A stretch of 64,000 nt of DNA from Prostheceraeus crozeri (taxonomy: Eukaryota > Platyhelminthes > Polycladida > Euryleptidae): positions 99,603 through 163,602 of the forward strand of contig CAJQUW010015608.1 of the NCBI GenBank assembly GCA_907163375.1. The letters run 5' to 3'. This document shows positions 31,649-42,380 of the stretch, in pieces. Position 1 is the first letter of the stretch. Each line of letters begins with the position of its first letter. The position numbers were made by a program, and so were the translations under genes. The notes beneath the pieces were generated by a model. That model was not told where the DNA came from and searched no databases. It saw only the letters and a program-made list of their open reading frames with translations.

Positions 31649-31674
31649 AAACATCATGTTGGAAAAATTGTTTT

Positions 31675-32220
31675 TTATTTTACAATCCGCTGGGTGCGTA
31701 CATACTCGATGAGATAGTCTAGGATCACATTTGCTTGTACATGAGATTTTAGTCCAGTAATGATCACTTTACTATTATGAAAGATTGCCACATGCACAGG
31801 TAACCAACAACTAATGAGAGCTGCAAGAAAAAGTTCGGGTTCATAACACAAATTGTAACTGCTGGTACGAATCTTCAAAAATGATACACTGTCACTCAAT
31901 TGAGTAGAGATCACCATATTTTCCACAGTCAGATTCGACATCACACGCCTCTCCCTCTTCCATATCCGACGTAGTAGTCTTTGTAGCTCTAAGCGCATTG
32001 ACTGCGCCGATGAATGAGAAAAGGCGCCGAGAATCTGTACAGTCCCATTTGGGAAGAGTTGAAGATTCCGTGAATTGTTCATCTTCACCACTAACATTTG
32101 AGGTCGGCCCGGGTAATACTTGCTGTTGGGAAGGTGTTGGTGTAATGTTGTGAGATCGATTTTGGTGTAGAATCTGAAGCGACGGAGAATGTTGACGATG
32201 GTGTAGCGATGGCGCTTCAT
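31675..32220 (-). CDS. TATA-binding-protein-like protein (181 aa), Polinton 1
   Basis: The ATG at 32220 overlaps the stop of the upstream gene (ATGA). Two tandem halves align with the TBP saddle. Residues 8-88 contain VNILRRFRFYTKIDLTTL, then YYPGR, LQLFPNGTVQILGAF and a closing helix. Residues 97-175 contain LTVENMV, then YEPELF, VAIFHNSKVIITGLKS and a closing helix. TBP has the same order (NIV..LDL, Y.P.RF, LIF.SGK..TGA, then NMV, YEPELF, LIF.SGKVVLTGAK). Three of the four DNA-kinking Phe positions are Phe (56, 131, 147); the first is Pro. It would bind promoter DNA, in the element's own transcription or by competing with host TBP; the role is inference. The frame looks whole. Confidence 0.75.
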   Translation of the reverse strand: MKRHRYTIVNILRRFRFYTKIDLTTLHQHLPNSKYYPGRPQMLVVKMNNSRNLQLFPNGTVQILGAFSHSSAQSMRLELQRLLRRIWKRERRVMSNLTVENMVISTQLSDSVSFLKIRTSSYNLCYEPELFLAALISCWLPVHVAIFHNSKVIITGLKSHVQANVILDYLIEYVRTQRIVK

Positions 32221-32531
32221 GATGAAAGAATTGAGTAAATTGAGCGATGTACCTTCCTTTTATACTTCTCCCAACTACCTTGATGAAATGTGAAGTTAGT
32301 ATGAAGTTGGGAATGATAGAGTTGAATTCGCCGTTTGTTGATGCGATTTCCAATACGTGAATGTCTTTTCATATAGAAGTATTTCAAATCCTTCATGATA
32401 TGATGTAGAGATTGAAAATGACGATAAGATAAAGCAAACTCCCTTCTCACATTTCCAGTTGAATCTTTGAAATAGACGTTTCGATCATGATCCGTTTCAA
32501 TACGTTGTAGGGAATCTAATTTCCAACTCAT
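32217..32531 (-). CDS. PC4-like candidate protein a (104 aa), Polinton 1
   Basis: The ATG at 32531 begins MSWKLDSLQRIETDHDRNVYF. It shares its layout with the adjacent gene at 32554-32895: DSLQxI, then DxDxNVxFK, a helix around HxxMKDLKYF, and a terminal WEKYKRKVHRSI. Each half reads as a few beta strands followed by a helix, recalling the PC4/p15 single-strand DNA-binding coactivator fold in tandem. That reading is tentative. The stop overlaps the TBP-like start, so the two are probably co-transcribed. The frame looks whole. Confidence 0.45.
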   Translation of the reverse strand: MSWKLDSLQRIETDHDRNVYFKDSTGNVRREFALSYRHFQSLHHIMKDLKYFYMKRHSRIGNRINKRRIQLYHSQLHTNFTFHQGSWEKYKRKVHRSIYSILSS

Positions 32532-32553
32532 GGTGCGTGGTAGTCATGTCTGA

Positions 32554-32895
32554 TTAAGATTTGCATAGTAGGGCGATGAACTCACGACGAATAAATGTCA
32601 TGATGGAGCGATGTATGTATCTTCTATACTTCTCCCAATTGTATTTGCGAAATGAGAAACAGTTTGCGGAATGAGTATGGCAGATTTGAATTTCATTGTT
32701 GCGACGTTGAAGCCAAACTTGATCACCCAAGGAGATGAATCTTAATGTTTCAAAATATTCCAAATCCCTCATGATATCATTGAGGTTGACAAATTGTCGC
32801 CATGTTAATGTAATACCTCTTGATGAATGACCATGAGAATTTTTGAAATGTACGTTTCCATCACGATCAACTCTGATATATTGTAGAGAGTCCAA
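32554..32895 (-). CDS. PC4-like candidate protein b (about 113 aa), paralogue of the neighbouring gene
   Basis: Has DSLQYIRVDRDGNVHFKNS, then RGITLTWRQFVNLNDIMRDL, ISLGDQV and WEKYRRYIHRSIMTF. GITLTWRQF..L is close to the strand-plus-helix end of the PC4 domain (GISLxxEQWxxL). The start is uncertain. It is a duplicate of 32217-32531, and both are minus-strand genes upstream of the TBP-like gene; element 2 has a third relative at 53946-54296. Nearby stretches of alternating charge fit a DNA-binding surface, but the family assignment needs a profile search. Confidence 0.45.
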   Translation of the reverse strand: MDSLQYIRVDRDGNVHFKNSHGHSSRGITLTWRQFVNLNDIMRDLEYFETLRFISLGDQVWLQRRNNEIQICHTHSANCFSFRKYNWEKYRRYIHRSIMTFIRREFIALLCKS

Positions 32896-32945
32896 AATCT
32901 AAGTCTTCATGATGTTATGCAAAGTCGCAGATCAGCAATATAAAA

Positions 32946-34343
32946 ATGTCGTTTTATCATATTTTGCTTAGCAATGCGGCCGCAAATAGATTTGCTAGTA
33001 ATCGAGCCGCACTCTTTTCTACTCCCATTGATCATATACAACAGCTAAATGGAAATTGGGAAGTGGGTGTCACTCAACTTGTTTATAGCAACTGTGTCTA
33101 TACTTTTGATCATGAGGTGATGACTATTAATATGAGACGCACAGCTGCTTACCAATGTGAAAAGGGCTGTCGAGTATACATTCCGCAGTGGCCAAAGAAA
33201 GATCTCTTATCATGTAAAAAGTTTATATATGATTTCTTGAATAAAGCGTGTAAACATATTGCCAAATTTACTCCGCACAATGATGATCATAATTATGTAC
33301 ATCATGTAGTTGAGAAAGATTGGATTGTTGGTTTAAGTCCAAGTTTAAGAAATGATTTAGGTTACCTCGCTAGCGCCTTAACAAGCTATGATAATTTTAA
33401 TGTTAATTACCACATAAGTGGTCATAAACAGTTAATATATCGAGAGGAAGCTTATTATGTAGATCTTATTCCAAGAAATGAGAAGACGTTGGTGAAGAAG
33501 ATTGTGATTAAGGTAAGAAAGACAAACATGACTCCTGAAACATTATTGAAGAAATTTAATTATCTCCTTCGAGTTGATGGTAAACAAGTGGCAACATTGA
33601 CTTATATCAAATCATCTAATCATATTGCAATAAGTAAATTAAATTATGATGATCTAGTATTAGTTTGTTCAAAAGATTTTCATCAGTTCTTACGACATCA
33701 TTCTGCAGCAGTTCATGGAAAATTTGATATGCAGCATTTACCATGTGAAAGGTCAAATCAATTTGATACAGAATGGACCGTATCTTTATACAGAAAGTGT
33801 GTAGAGCCTTTCGGTGGTATCTTACATGAAACAAGAGTGTTGATGCCTCGCATTATTACTTCGATTAAATTGGTTGTAGATTATATAAATGAAGTGATTA
33901 ATGAGCAACATATTTTATTTTCTGAAAAAGAAGGTGTTTTGTCTCTCACTATAAGTGGAAAAGGTATTGAACTAATTATGGATAAAACTCTAATGGACAT
34001 TTTGGGTTTTGATCAAAATATCTTTAAAAGTGGTACTGTAACCAAAGCTAGCGCAGACATGTCGCTATCGCGTCGTGTTAACTATTTTCAGATATATTCA
34101 AATATTGGTGAAGATGTACGTGTGGGAGATAATGAAGCTCCATTGCTAGCAATGATAGCATACCAGCGAAAAAGCTGCAGTATTTTATCTGAGCATACTT
34201 TCAAGAAAGTGCATTATACAAAGCTGAAATCAAACTACATCCCACAAATTGATATTGCAATTTATAACGATGCTGGTGCGTTGATTCCTTTTCATAAAGA
34301 TGCTGTGACAAGTATCACACTCCATTTCCGAATGAAGAGTTAA
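32946..34343 (+). CDS. WEV-motif virion-type protein 1, penton/minor-capsid candidate (465 aa), Polinton 1
   Basis: Starts at ATG 32946 with a TATA-like AATATAAAA just before it. The N-terminus has LLSNAAANRFASNRAALFSTPI, then LNGNWEVGVTQLVY. The PSNA..PxN..x..Y...L..PI.L.G.WEVG motif is a familiar feature of a large Polinton-encoded protein that I take to be a minor-capsid, penton or fibre-type component. The rest is beta-rich, with KGIELIMDKTLMDILGFD near the C-terminal third. A second related gene follows directly. The frame looks whole. Confidence 0.55.
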   Translation: MSFYHILLSNAAANRFASNRAALFSTPIDHIQQLNGNWEVGVTQLVYSNCVYTFDHEVMTINMRRTAAYQCEKGCRVYIPQWPKKDLLSCKKFIYDFLNKACKHIAKFTPHNDDHNYVHHVVEKDWIVGLSPSLRNDLGYLASALTSYDNFNVNYHISGHKQLIYREEAYYVDLIPRNEKTLVKKIVIKVRKTNMTPETLLKKFNYLLRVDGKQVATLTYIKSSNHIAISKLNYDDLVLVCSKDFHQFLRHHSAAVHGKFDMQHLPCERSNQFDTEWTVSLYRKCVEPFGGILHETRVLMPRIITSIKLVVDYINEVINEQHILFSEKEGVLSLTISGKGIELIMDKTLMDILGFDQNIFKSGTVTKASADMSLSRRVNYFQIYSNIGEDVRVGDNEAPLLAMIAYQRKSCSILSEHTFKKVHYTKLKSNYIPQIDIAIYNDAGALIPFHKDAVTSITLHFRMKS

Positions 34344-34352
34344 TGCAAACGT

Positions 34353-35903
34353 ATGCTAATATATTTTTCCAATGTGAATAATATGGAAAGTGAAAATAAG
34401 GACTCGTTTCTAATCTACTTGCCCAGTAATGCTTCTATGAATAAATTTCCCAAAAATAAACCATCAGACTATAGAGTAGAATTAAATCGCCCACTACATT
34501 TAGAAGGTGAATGGGAGGTTGGCGTTTCTAGTATTTGCTATGATAGCAATATTCAGAATGTGAATGATTTGGAAGAAATGATATTGACTCCTCGCACCCA
34601 TGATGGAATAACGATGAATAATGCATTCCAGTTCCCATACAATTTAACATCAGATGGAAAGTGGAACTATGAATGGATTCAGATAAAATCAGATTCTTAT
34701 GAACCATTTGGGAATGAGAAAATTATTAAGGCATTCAATAGTGGTAATACTTCCATCATGAAGAATAAGGATCAGAAAGTTTATGAGTTTACTATCTATC
34801 ATTGGAGTGGGAGACAGTTCCTTCGCTTTCATTCTTTTACTAAAGGTCTTACACTGAGGTTGGATAATGAATTCTATCCACAACTTGGTTTTGGTCATGG
34901 ACTACATCTAACGTCAATTGCTACTGCAAATGTTAAAAAAGTTTATTCAAATCGAATCAACAAATTTCATTATAGATTTAAAATATTTGATGAAGATGTT
35001 GTAGAATGCGAAGAACGCATCATTTTGAAAAAGCGTGGTGTTCAACCTTTATCACTTATTGAGTTAGTAAAACGATGGGATGAGACTGTGGGTAAGAAGT
35101 ATGGAGAGAAAATTATGGCGGACAAAAATAAGTTGGTTATTCAGAAATATAATGACAAACTTACAGTTTATTTCTCTCCAACCTTGCGTTAGTTTGTAAG
35201 ACATTATACACCTATTATTGGAAGCGGTGTGGTGTATGCTTCTCATGAATATCACACTAAAGCTGATTCAGTTAATGATGAATGGTGGGTGGACATCTAT
35301 GGTGATCGCATCAAGAAAATTTACCAGTCTTATGAAGAATCTAAAGTTGCTATCAATATAAGGCCGCGTCTATATCATACAGTTGAAAGCCTCATTCATG
35401 TAGTAAATCCTTATATACAACAGAAGTTGAAGCATGTGATGAAAAGTAAATATGATGTAAAGACACACCACATTTCGTTTTCAATTGAAAATCAACGCGT
35501 TGTTCTGAAACTGGGCGATGACATTCAATGTCAATTGAGTAAAAATTTGAAAAAACTCTTTGGTTTTCCAATGCTACAAACTGTGTTTACTGCTAAGCAT
35601 ACGATTGGTATAGAAACACCAATGACACTTGATAAACATGAACAGCACCTTTACATTCAAAATGATTTGATTCTACCTATTTCTGTTGGTGAGAAAAAAG
35701 AATACATTTTACGCGATTTCATTCATGATAAAGACGCTTCATATGGAATAGTCGAGAAGATGTTTGAATCTATTTTCTATCATCCCGTCGTCAAGCAAAC
35801 TATATCCTCTATCGCTATCAAAATTACCAATGGTTTACAAGAGTGCATCCATGTGAAAGATACTAAATCCCTCGTAACTTTAGTGTTTCGGAAAACAAAG
35901 TGA
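34353..35903 (+). pseudogene. WEV-motif virion-type protein 2, broken, Polinton 1
   Basis: Shares the opening LPSNASMNKFPKNKPSDY, then LEGEWEVGVSSI, with the preceding gene, and later a KKLFGFP block equivalent to LGF. It seems to be a tandem duplicate that diverged. About one break is visible. Two adjacent WEV genes suggest either two virion components or duplication followed by loss. Confidence 0.55.
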
Positions 35904-36081
35904 AGTCATTGTGATATGTTTATTGAAATAAAAATATGTATATGAAAAAGTCTTTTCACAGATATGGGGGAATGAGCTAACTGTAGGCATATATTCACAA
36001 GGAAGAAACGATCTCATGCGATACATAAAACAACCATGTATATCTACAAAAAGCAACATCAAAATACTGAGTTAAAGTTGA

Positions 36082-39000
36082 TTATGTCAATACATTTCCT
36101 GAATGTGGTAGCGTGAGTTTTATTCTTTTGGGTGGAGGTATGTTTGTGTCAGGATGTCCATGTGGAAGAGATGTGTTATGTCCTATCCAACACCTCTTAT
36201 CTTCCCATGCTGAAAGTGCTCGTTTCTTGAACGTGTACGTTTTCACAGTATGAACTTGAGATTTTAAGATTGTCATATTGACAAACGTTATAGTTTTATT
36301 TTTATAGGCCTTCTTATAGGACCGATGTTTCATTTTGTGAACAATGGATTTTGATATACCTTTAGCACGCTTAATACTATCTGCACATTCTTTTAATTTC
36401 ATGGAATACATTTTAGGACGGAGGAGAATCATTTCATCTATTTCCTTTCCTGCTGTTTCATCCTTAAAACAACCAAGTTTGGCTTTATTCTGTATGGAAT
36501 AGAGTGGATGAGTGGGATTGTAGTTAGATTTGTCGAAATATTTTTCTAATGACTTGCCTACTTCATTAAAATTTAAATCTTTTTGAGTGGTAATTCCTAA
36601 AAAGAAACTATCTGTATCACCATCCAGCAAGCGAACCTCTTTTACGAGAGGGCATGGTTTTAATATTTTGTAGAAGAGTTGATACATTTCAAGCTTGGAA
36701 TAATCTAAAACGGCTTGCCCAATATAGATGGGTTTGCACAACTCAACTTCTGATTTTATCATTTTAACACCTACAAGATCCTCATCGATGATGTCTCTAT
36801 CAATGAAAAGAGGTGATGAGGTCAATTTGTGATATTTGTGTTCATCAACGACTAGTTTGTAGTTCATACGTTTTCTAACATCCTCCATGGTCTTTCCGAA
36901 AAGACTGTTATTCTTATATTTATAAAAATCCTTTTCAAAATTATTTTGGGCGAGTGCACGTTTTTGACTGTTACTATCTACGTAGGGTTTGAGGAAGGCT
37001 TTCTGTCTAAATTTGATGATGCGGTGAACTGACTTTAGAAGCATGCCCATTTCTAAATAGAATTTTAGTATGCAGAAGTGTACGAGATAATTTTTCTTAT
37101 CATATTGGGTGAGTAAAAGTTTGCGGCATGGTTTGTACCTTGGCTGTCCACACTCTGTTAAGTTATTATGAAATTGTGACATGAATGGTGAAAACATATC
37201 TTCAGTCACTTCACCAGATTCAGGTGCGAGTGGGAAATCAGCAGTTTTATTTTTAATGCTATTTGGATAAATCAAATCCACTTCAAAATAATATCCCCAA
37301 TCACCTTCATCTGGAATCTTCAGTATGTTTGAAGGGTTGGAGTAATACTCAAGCTCATCTTCATTTAACCAACTAAACTCGGAATGAGGTAGTGGTTTAG
37401 ACAGTTAACTGCCATATAAATTATTTTGGTCATAGTACCTTAGGTGGATATGATCATCACCTACTGTTTCAGATTTTATATGATGTTTATTTACAAATGT
37501 GAGACCACCGCGTATTCCGCGCTCAAATATATTATACATCTCCGGGTCTTGTAAGAGATGAATGGTCTCACCAGTTATTTTAAAGGCTGATTTAAAGGAC
37601 ATGGCTGGTAGACTGACGAGTGGACAGGATCTAATTTGTCTTCTTCTAATGCCACTCGTCGAAATTCCTGAAAGACATCAGCCAGCAAAATGACATCTAA
37701 TACTAAGTAAGCGATCATATAATCGCCAAACGTTTTACAATCAAATTTTAACCATGCCTCTTGAGCATGTTCATAATCTTCTACAGGACAATCTTCACCA
37801 GTCAAATCGTTTTGGAATTTGTCAATGGAAGGAAGGGTTGTTTCATTTAGTTTAGACATTGAGCTAAAATACGCATAAGGAAAGACTCCTTTGCGAGTGA
37901 TTATTGCATCCGTTAAGTTTAGATAGTGTTTCTTCAAACTTTGACTATGGGGAAGAAACTTGAGATTACGAACGAGAGAAGCTAGTGACGCTGACATGAA
38001 TTGGAATGAATCTAAAAATTTTATTTCGAAGAAGACTGTCTTATTTTCTTTAGTTTTATCTACTGGTACTTTTGCTGTCATTGCCATGAATTTTTCTCTC
38101 GTTTGCGCTATTACATTAAACTGCCACGATTTCATCTGGCTCAGCCCTCCTTTTATGAGCATATGACTGTCATAGCCTTAAAGTTATGAAAAAGGACGGG
38201 TAGTACACGACGTCTCAACCTAAGTGAAAAGTTACATTTGGAGCAGAGTGCGTTTCTAAATTTACCAGTGATGTGATCATGATCACGCACTTTCTTAATT
38301 TTATCGTCATCAAACGTTTTATGACATTTAGGACAGGATGTGCAACTTTCAAATTTTTGTTTGTCTTCATCTGACATATGTAGTGACTTACGCTGCAATT
38401 GGGAATCATATGATTGTTGAAATTTAACAGCTTTATCGAGAAATTCTAGAAATTTTGAAATGCAATCTTCACCTTGACAAGTATGCATTTTGTTTTGTCT
38501 ATTCCTAAAGTGGTCATGCCATACTTCATAGCAGGATATGGCTGCTGGCTTGTGGATGATATCATCAATGTAGCATTCTATGTCTGCGTAAATGACACGC
38601 AGGGGACTTAATTCGTCACCATTATCCCTATGTGAAAATATTTTATCTTTGGGCATGCGTTCCATTTGTAATTTACCTCGCTTGCACCATTCATAGTGAG
38701 TTTCAAATTTATCTTTACTCCAAAAGGAGCGGATGCAGCGGTCGCATACAAAATGTTCACCTCTTTTAGAGTGCCCCAAGTGAGTGTACAAGCGAGAGAT
38801 TTTGGGAATACCACAGTAGTGCCATTCCTCGCTATCATCTTGTTTTACTAATAAGAGGTTGACTACACGTTCATAACAAGTTGAACGTGAATTATAGCGG
38901 GCACCCTTCAACCCCTTCTCCCACACGTGAACGACAATTTTAATCTTATTATGTTTTTCGAACGTTTCTACATCTTTGATTTTCATATTGTTACTATCAC

Positions 39001-39901
39001 AACCTTCAAAGTCTAGTTCATCCTCCCACTGTCTATAGCTATAGGTGCGATCTCGGTGCGCGTTGATATCATTATAGTGAAGGATGGATAGGACTGCATA
39101 TTTGAAACACTGTGATTTACAATCGACATTGATGACAGCTTTCTTATTATACAACGTTTTTGGTAGTTTAAATGTACCTCGAGCTGCATGACTTTCTAAT
39201 AGTGTGAAATTTTGGATATGGCTGAGTCCACACCATCAAAAATGAGAGCGCTGTCGCGTTGATTGAATTTATCTACATTTGATTTTAAACATTGAATGTG
39301 AAAATTTAGCCAAGACTCGCAGTCTACAACTTCGGTTGCGGAAGAGGAAGGAACATGAAACTGTATTCTCTCCGTCACTTGACCCGTTTGAAAATCTATC
39401 TTAATATATTTTAGTTGAAGGTAGATGAGCGCCTTCATTCTAAAATTGTCTAAATTGTTGAAGAGCGCTTCGATAATGTTAGAATTTTGAAGGAGCCACT
39501 CAGGAAAATCTACTATTTGAGTATTGGACTCCATGCAGTAGTCGCGTACTAAATTATTATGTGAAACATTAATGAGGGAGATAGTAGAGGTACCGTTGGT
39601 GTAGTGATCATTTGCATGCGTGTGATGAAGTCTGTGCGAAGATCGCTGAAAGTGACTATCAAAAGAAAGAAGGAACAAATCGCATGGAAAGGGAGATGTC
39701 ATCGTCAGAATCAACTTCACCTCCGGAGATTGACACCGCTTTGCGTTGACACACACGTTGTTTGATGTGTCGAAAGAGACTGTGCTTCTTTGTAAACATA
39801 TGTCCGCAGTCGGCACATTCCCACTCGTTGCCTTGTCGCGAGAGTCCTGAGCTGGAACTCACATCACCTGAAAGATAAATCATTCTATCATCTCTGTTCA
39901 A
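36082..39901 (-). pseudogene. Protein-primed family-B DNA polymerase of Polinton 1, broken
   Basis: It reads right to left. An N-terminal C2H2-like finger (CADCGHMFTKKHSLFRH) is followed by the Polinton-type KAVINVDCKSQCFKYAVLS segment. Another Zn cluster comes next (CTSCPKCHKTF, HITGKFR), then exonuclease motifs (YADIECYI and a later YLVLDVILLAD). Polymerase motif A is YYDQNNLYG, motif B is KYKNNSLFGKTMED and motif C is DGDTDSFF. Such enzymes replicate linear DNA from a terminal protein. About four breaks are visible. The start probably lies in a short leader exon near 40,060. Confidence 0.85.
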
Positions 39902-40057
39902 GTCTCAGTGTATTGTTACAACCTACTTTGACTCAACAACTCTAAATTTTCCTCGAGAAGGGATGGCGTTGTTGATGAAGTTGATGCCTGAAATTGAGGA
40001 AGATGCTATTAGCCACACGTTTGAGGGAGATGAGTGAAGAAATTTTCAACTTACCAT

Positions 40058-40203
40058 TTCAACGAAATCTAGTTTAAGGTTGATACTTCAACAAGATAGA
40101 GACTTCACGAGAGAGCAGTTCACTAGAATTCGTCAGAGAACACTTCACTTATATGTCACAAAGACAGAGTGAAATGACACGAATGTCACTTTACATATAT
40201 ACT
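40058..40203 (-). promoter_or_regulatory. Probable promoter and leader exon of the Polinton 1 polymerase
   Basis: On the minus strand a GTATATATGTAAAG box at about 40,190-40,203 is followed by about 130 bp of leader that ends in ATG immediately before a GTAAGT donor (about 40,058). A pyrimidine-rich CTTTCAG acceptor lies near 39,873. It mirrors the arrangement of the left-arm gene near 24,061. Confidence 0.45.
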
Positions 40204-40299
40204 TTCGTATTCATCATTCATTGGCTGTTCATTCTGATTGGTTGCTTGTTGATACTTAAGAATTAGAAAAACATTTCAAAGTTATTATTCACAGTCAAC

Positions 40300-40695
40300 A
40301 TGACAAGCCCTCCGACAACAACAAACACAAAATTCTCTTCTCCATCCTCAACACCAAACGCTCCAACGAAGGTAGAGAAGGTGTCATTACCAGCGGACAA
40401 CGAAGAGAGTGTATGTGAGAAGGAGTGTCCTTACTTAACAGGCGTGAGGTGGAAGTATCTCCAGTACGATACTGACGATGTGATGGAGATCACCAGCACC
40501 AAGTTCCTCCACCAATTATGGGAGTGGTACACCCCTAACTCCAAGCCACGAACTATGGCGGAGTGGGAGTAAATTGACAAAGTGAGGCTGGCAGTGGAAG
40601 AACGATTAAAGCAAGTGAACTGTTTTTGTTATCTATGTGAAGCCAGACTCTGGGACGATATTGACGATGAAGACCTTTTGAAATACATGCCATAA
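40300..40695 (+). pseudogene. Small accessory gene of Polinton 1, unknown function, broken
   Basis: Opens MTSPPTTTNTKFSSPSSTP, a Ser/Thr/Pro-rich start, and then has CEKECPYLTGVRWKYLQYD and, further on, a Cys pair (CFCYLCEARLW). An AATAAA with T-rich tail follows at about 40,695. About one break. A possible distant relative in element 2 is 51286-51552 (Ser/Thr-Pro-rich then KKEVE). I do not recognise the family. Confidence 0.4.
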
Positions 40696-40745
40696 TAAAT
40701 TTTTATTTCGTATTATCTTTGCTTTCATACTGACTTACTTGAACG

Positions 40746-41363
40746 GGGCTTCAGTGGATGATTTAACCATGTATGCTTTTTCATTTGTAAATAGTAGCAC
40801 GCTTAGTCTAACTTGTAAATCTTAAAACATTTCATATGGACGATGATGATAGATGAAATAGTGTCAAATAAAATTAAGATGGCTTACACTTCTGATACAG
40901 GGATAGCAATCGACTGCGATCCATGTGTAAAGAGCTTGTTAGACTACGGATGGGCTTAAGTGGATGATTTAACCATGTATACTTTTTCATTTGGAAATAG
41001 TAGCACGCTTAGTCTAACTTGTAAATCTTAAAACATTTCATATGGACGATGATGATAGATGAAATAGTGTAAAATAAAATTAAGATAGCTTACACTTCTG
41101 ATACAGGGATAGCAATCGACTGCGATCCATGTGTAAAGAGCTTGTTAGACTACGGATGGGCTTAAGTGGATGATTTAACCATGTATACTTTTTCATTTGG
41201 AAATAGTAGCACGCTTAGTCTAACTTGTAAATCTTAAAACATTTCATATGGACGATGATGGTAGATGAAATACTGTCAAATAAAATTAAGATAGCTTACA
41301 GTTCTGATACAGGGATAGCAATCGACTGCGATCCATTTGTAAAGAGCTTGTTAGACTACGGAA
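40746..41363 (+). repeat. Three tandem copies of a 206-bp unit, Polinton 1
   Basis: Copies start at 40746, 40952 and 41158 (GGGCTTAAGTGGATGATTTAACC-like beginning). Each includes a short ATG frame (MMIDEIVSNKIK-like, with TGIAIDCDP); in the first two copies it ends after about 38 codons, while the third leads into the longer ECPP-motif frame. The duplication therefore covers the promoter-proximal part and start of a gene. Confidence 0.8.
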
Positions 41364-41700
41364 GAGAGAAGTGTGTTATGTTGCGTGTGGCGCGTGAGTG
41401 TCCTCCCATTTCATTCCATTCATCAATTCGTCTCATTGATAGAGACAGGTAGAACTCATGGTTCTCATAACGTATGCAATGGAAAGTTTTAGGCAACCTT
41501 CGACAGTTGGCTAAATGTCGCCCTGACGCGAATGCATACTACGTTGAGACAGAGGCAATCACTTGCAAACATGACGCAGAGAGGTTAAACAAGATTGACC
41601 ATTGCCGAATGTCCCTTGCGGTATACATAGCTACGGGTTTCACCGCCGCCCTTTACAGGAACGCCCGTCGAAAGGAAGTATTACACCGAACTTCATTTGC
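41255..41700 (+). pseudogene. ECPP-motif accessory gene of Polinton 1, unknown function
   Basis: The frame after the third tandem unit contains DTGIAIDCDPFVKSLLDY and LRVARECPPISF; further on lie LAKCRPDANAYYVET and CKHDAERLN. Element 2 shows the same pieces on its minus strand at 48.9-49.5 kb (LRVAHECPPVS and a KHDAE block). The parts lie in more than one frame, so it looks broken or spliced. There is no known family and no function is proposed. Confidence 0.4.
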
Positions 41701-41840
41701 AACGTTCAAGTTGACTGATAGCAGATTCAACTTAATGATAGTATTCGCCAGTCCGAAGACTGCCCAGGGCAAACCGCGTGGAGGTTCTATCATGTCTTGC
41801 CCCATGGTGGCCCTTAAGAGAGCCGATGGTTCGTTCTCGG
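41701..41840 (+). repeat. 140-bp dispersed direct repeat, copy 1 (Polinton 1)
   Basis: Begins ACGTTCAAGTTGACTGATAG and ends GGTTCGTTCTCGGG. It recurs at 42229-42369 and 42705-42845. Confidence 0.85.
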
Positions 41841-41858
41841 GGTGTGAATTTAAGTTGA

Positions 41859-42114
41859 CTATTGGCTGGAATATTCAATGGGTATGACGGTTAGGTTGTC
41901 ATAGACCCTATACCGCCTAGCTCGTGCTGGTGCATCTGGCACCTTTCGGATGCGAGTGGTATTTGGAGTCCACACCCCATCCGTCCAAACGATCTTCTCG
42001 ATCCTTCCCCTTCTTATCATCCTCTTCATCCCACTCGTCGAGGATGACGAACTCAGGAATGGCGTTGTCTTCATCGATGAAGACGGGAATGCTGTTGGCA
42101 GATGTCGCTTCCAT
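41859..42114 (-). pseudogene. VPDAP-motif small protein gene, Polinton 1, broken
   Basis: Begins MEATSANSIPVFIDEDN with an acidic N-terminal part (DEWDEEDDKK). The C-terminal part has IEKIVWTDGVWTPNTTRIR then KVPDAPARARRYRVY and VIPIEY. The same C-terminal motif, nearly residue for residue, occurs in element 2 (50100-50411), together with the DEWDE stretch. It is driven by a TATA box at 42156-42163. About one break. No known family. Confidence 0.6.
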
Positions 42115-42155
42115 CGTGACTTGAAATTGAATGAGAAGCGCTACAATCTTCTGGC

Positions 42156-42163
42156 TTATATAG
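42156..42163 (-). promoter_or_regulatory. TATA box of the VPDAP-motif gene, Polinton 1
   Basis: CTATATAA on the minus strand about 45 bp before the ATG. It is followed by CTTCTCATTCAATTTCAAG, the leader motif shared with other accessory genes. Confidence 0.6.
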
Positions 42164-42228
42164 GGTTTTCAACAATGAATTGCTCAACAGCGAATCAGAA
42201 TGCTTCAGGGATAGCAATCGACTGCATA

Positions 42229-42369
42229 ACGTACAAGTTGACTAATAGCAGATTCAACTTAATGATAGTATTCGCCAGTCCGAAGACTGCCCAGGGCAAA
42301 CCGCGAGGAGGTTCTATCAAATCTTGCCCCATGGTGGCCCTTAAGAGAGCCGGTGGTTCGTTCTCGAGG
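42229..42369 (+). repeat. 140-bp dispersed direct repeat, copy 2 (Polinton 1)
   Basis: Same unit as 41701-41840 with a few substitutions, preceded by the GGGATAGCAATCGACTGC word that is also in the 206-bp units. Confidence 0.85.
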
Positions 42370-42380
42370 GTAACGTCAAC

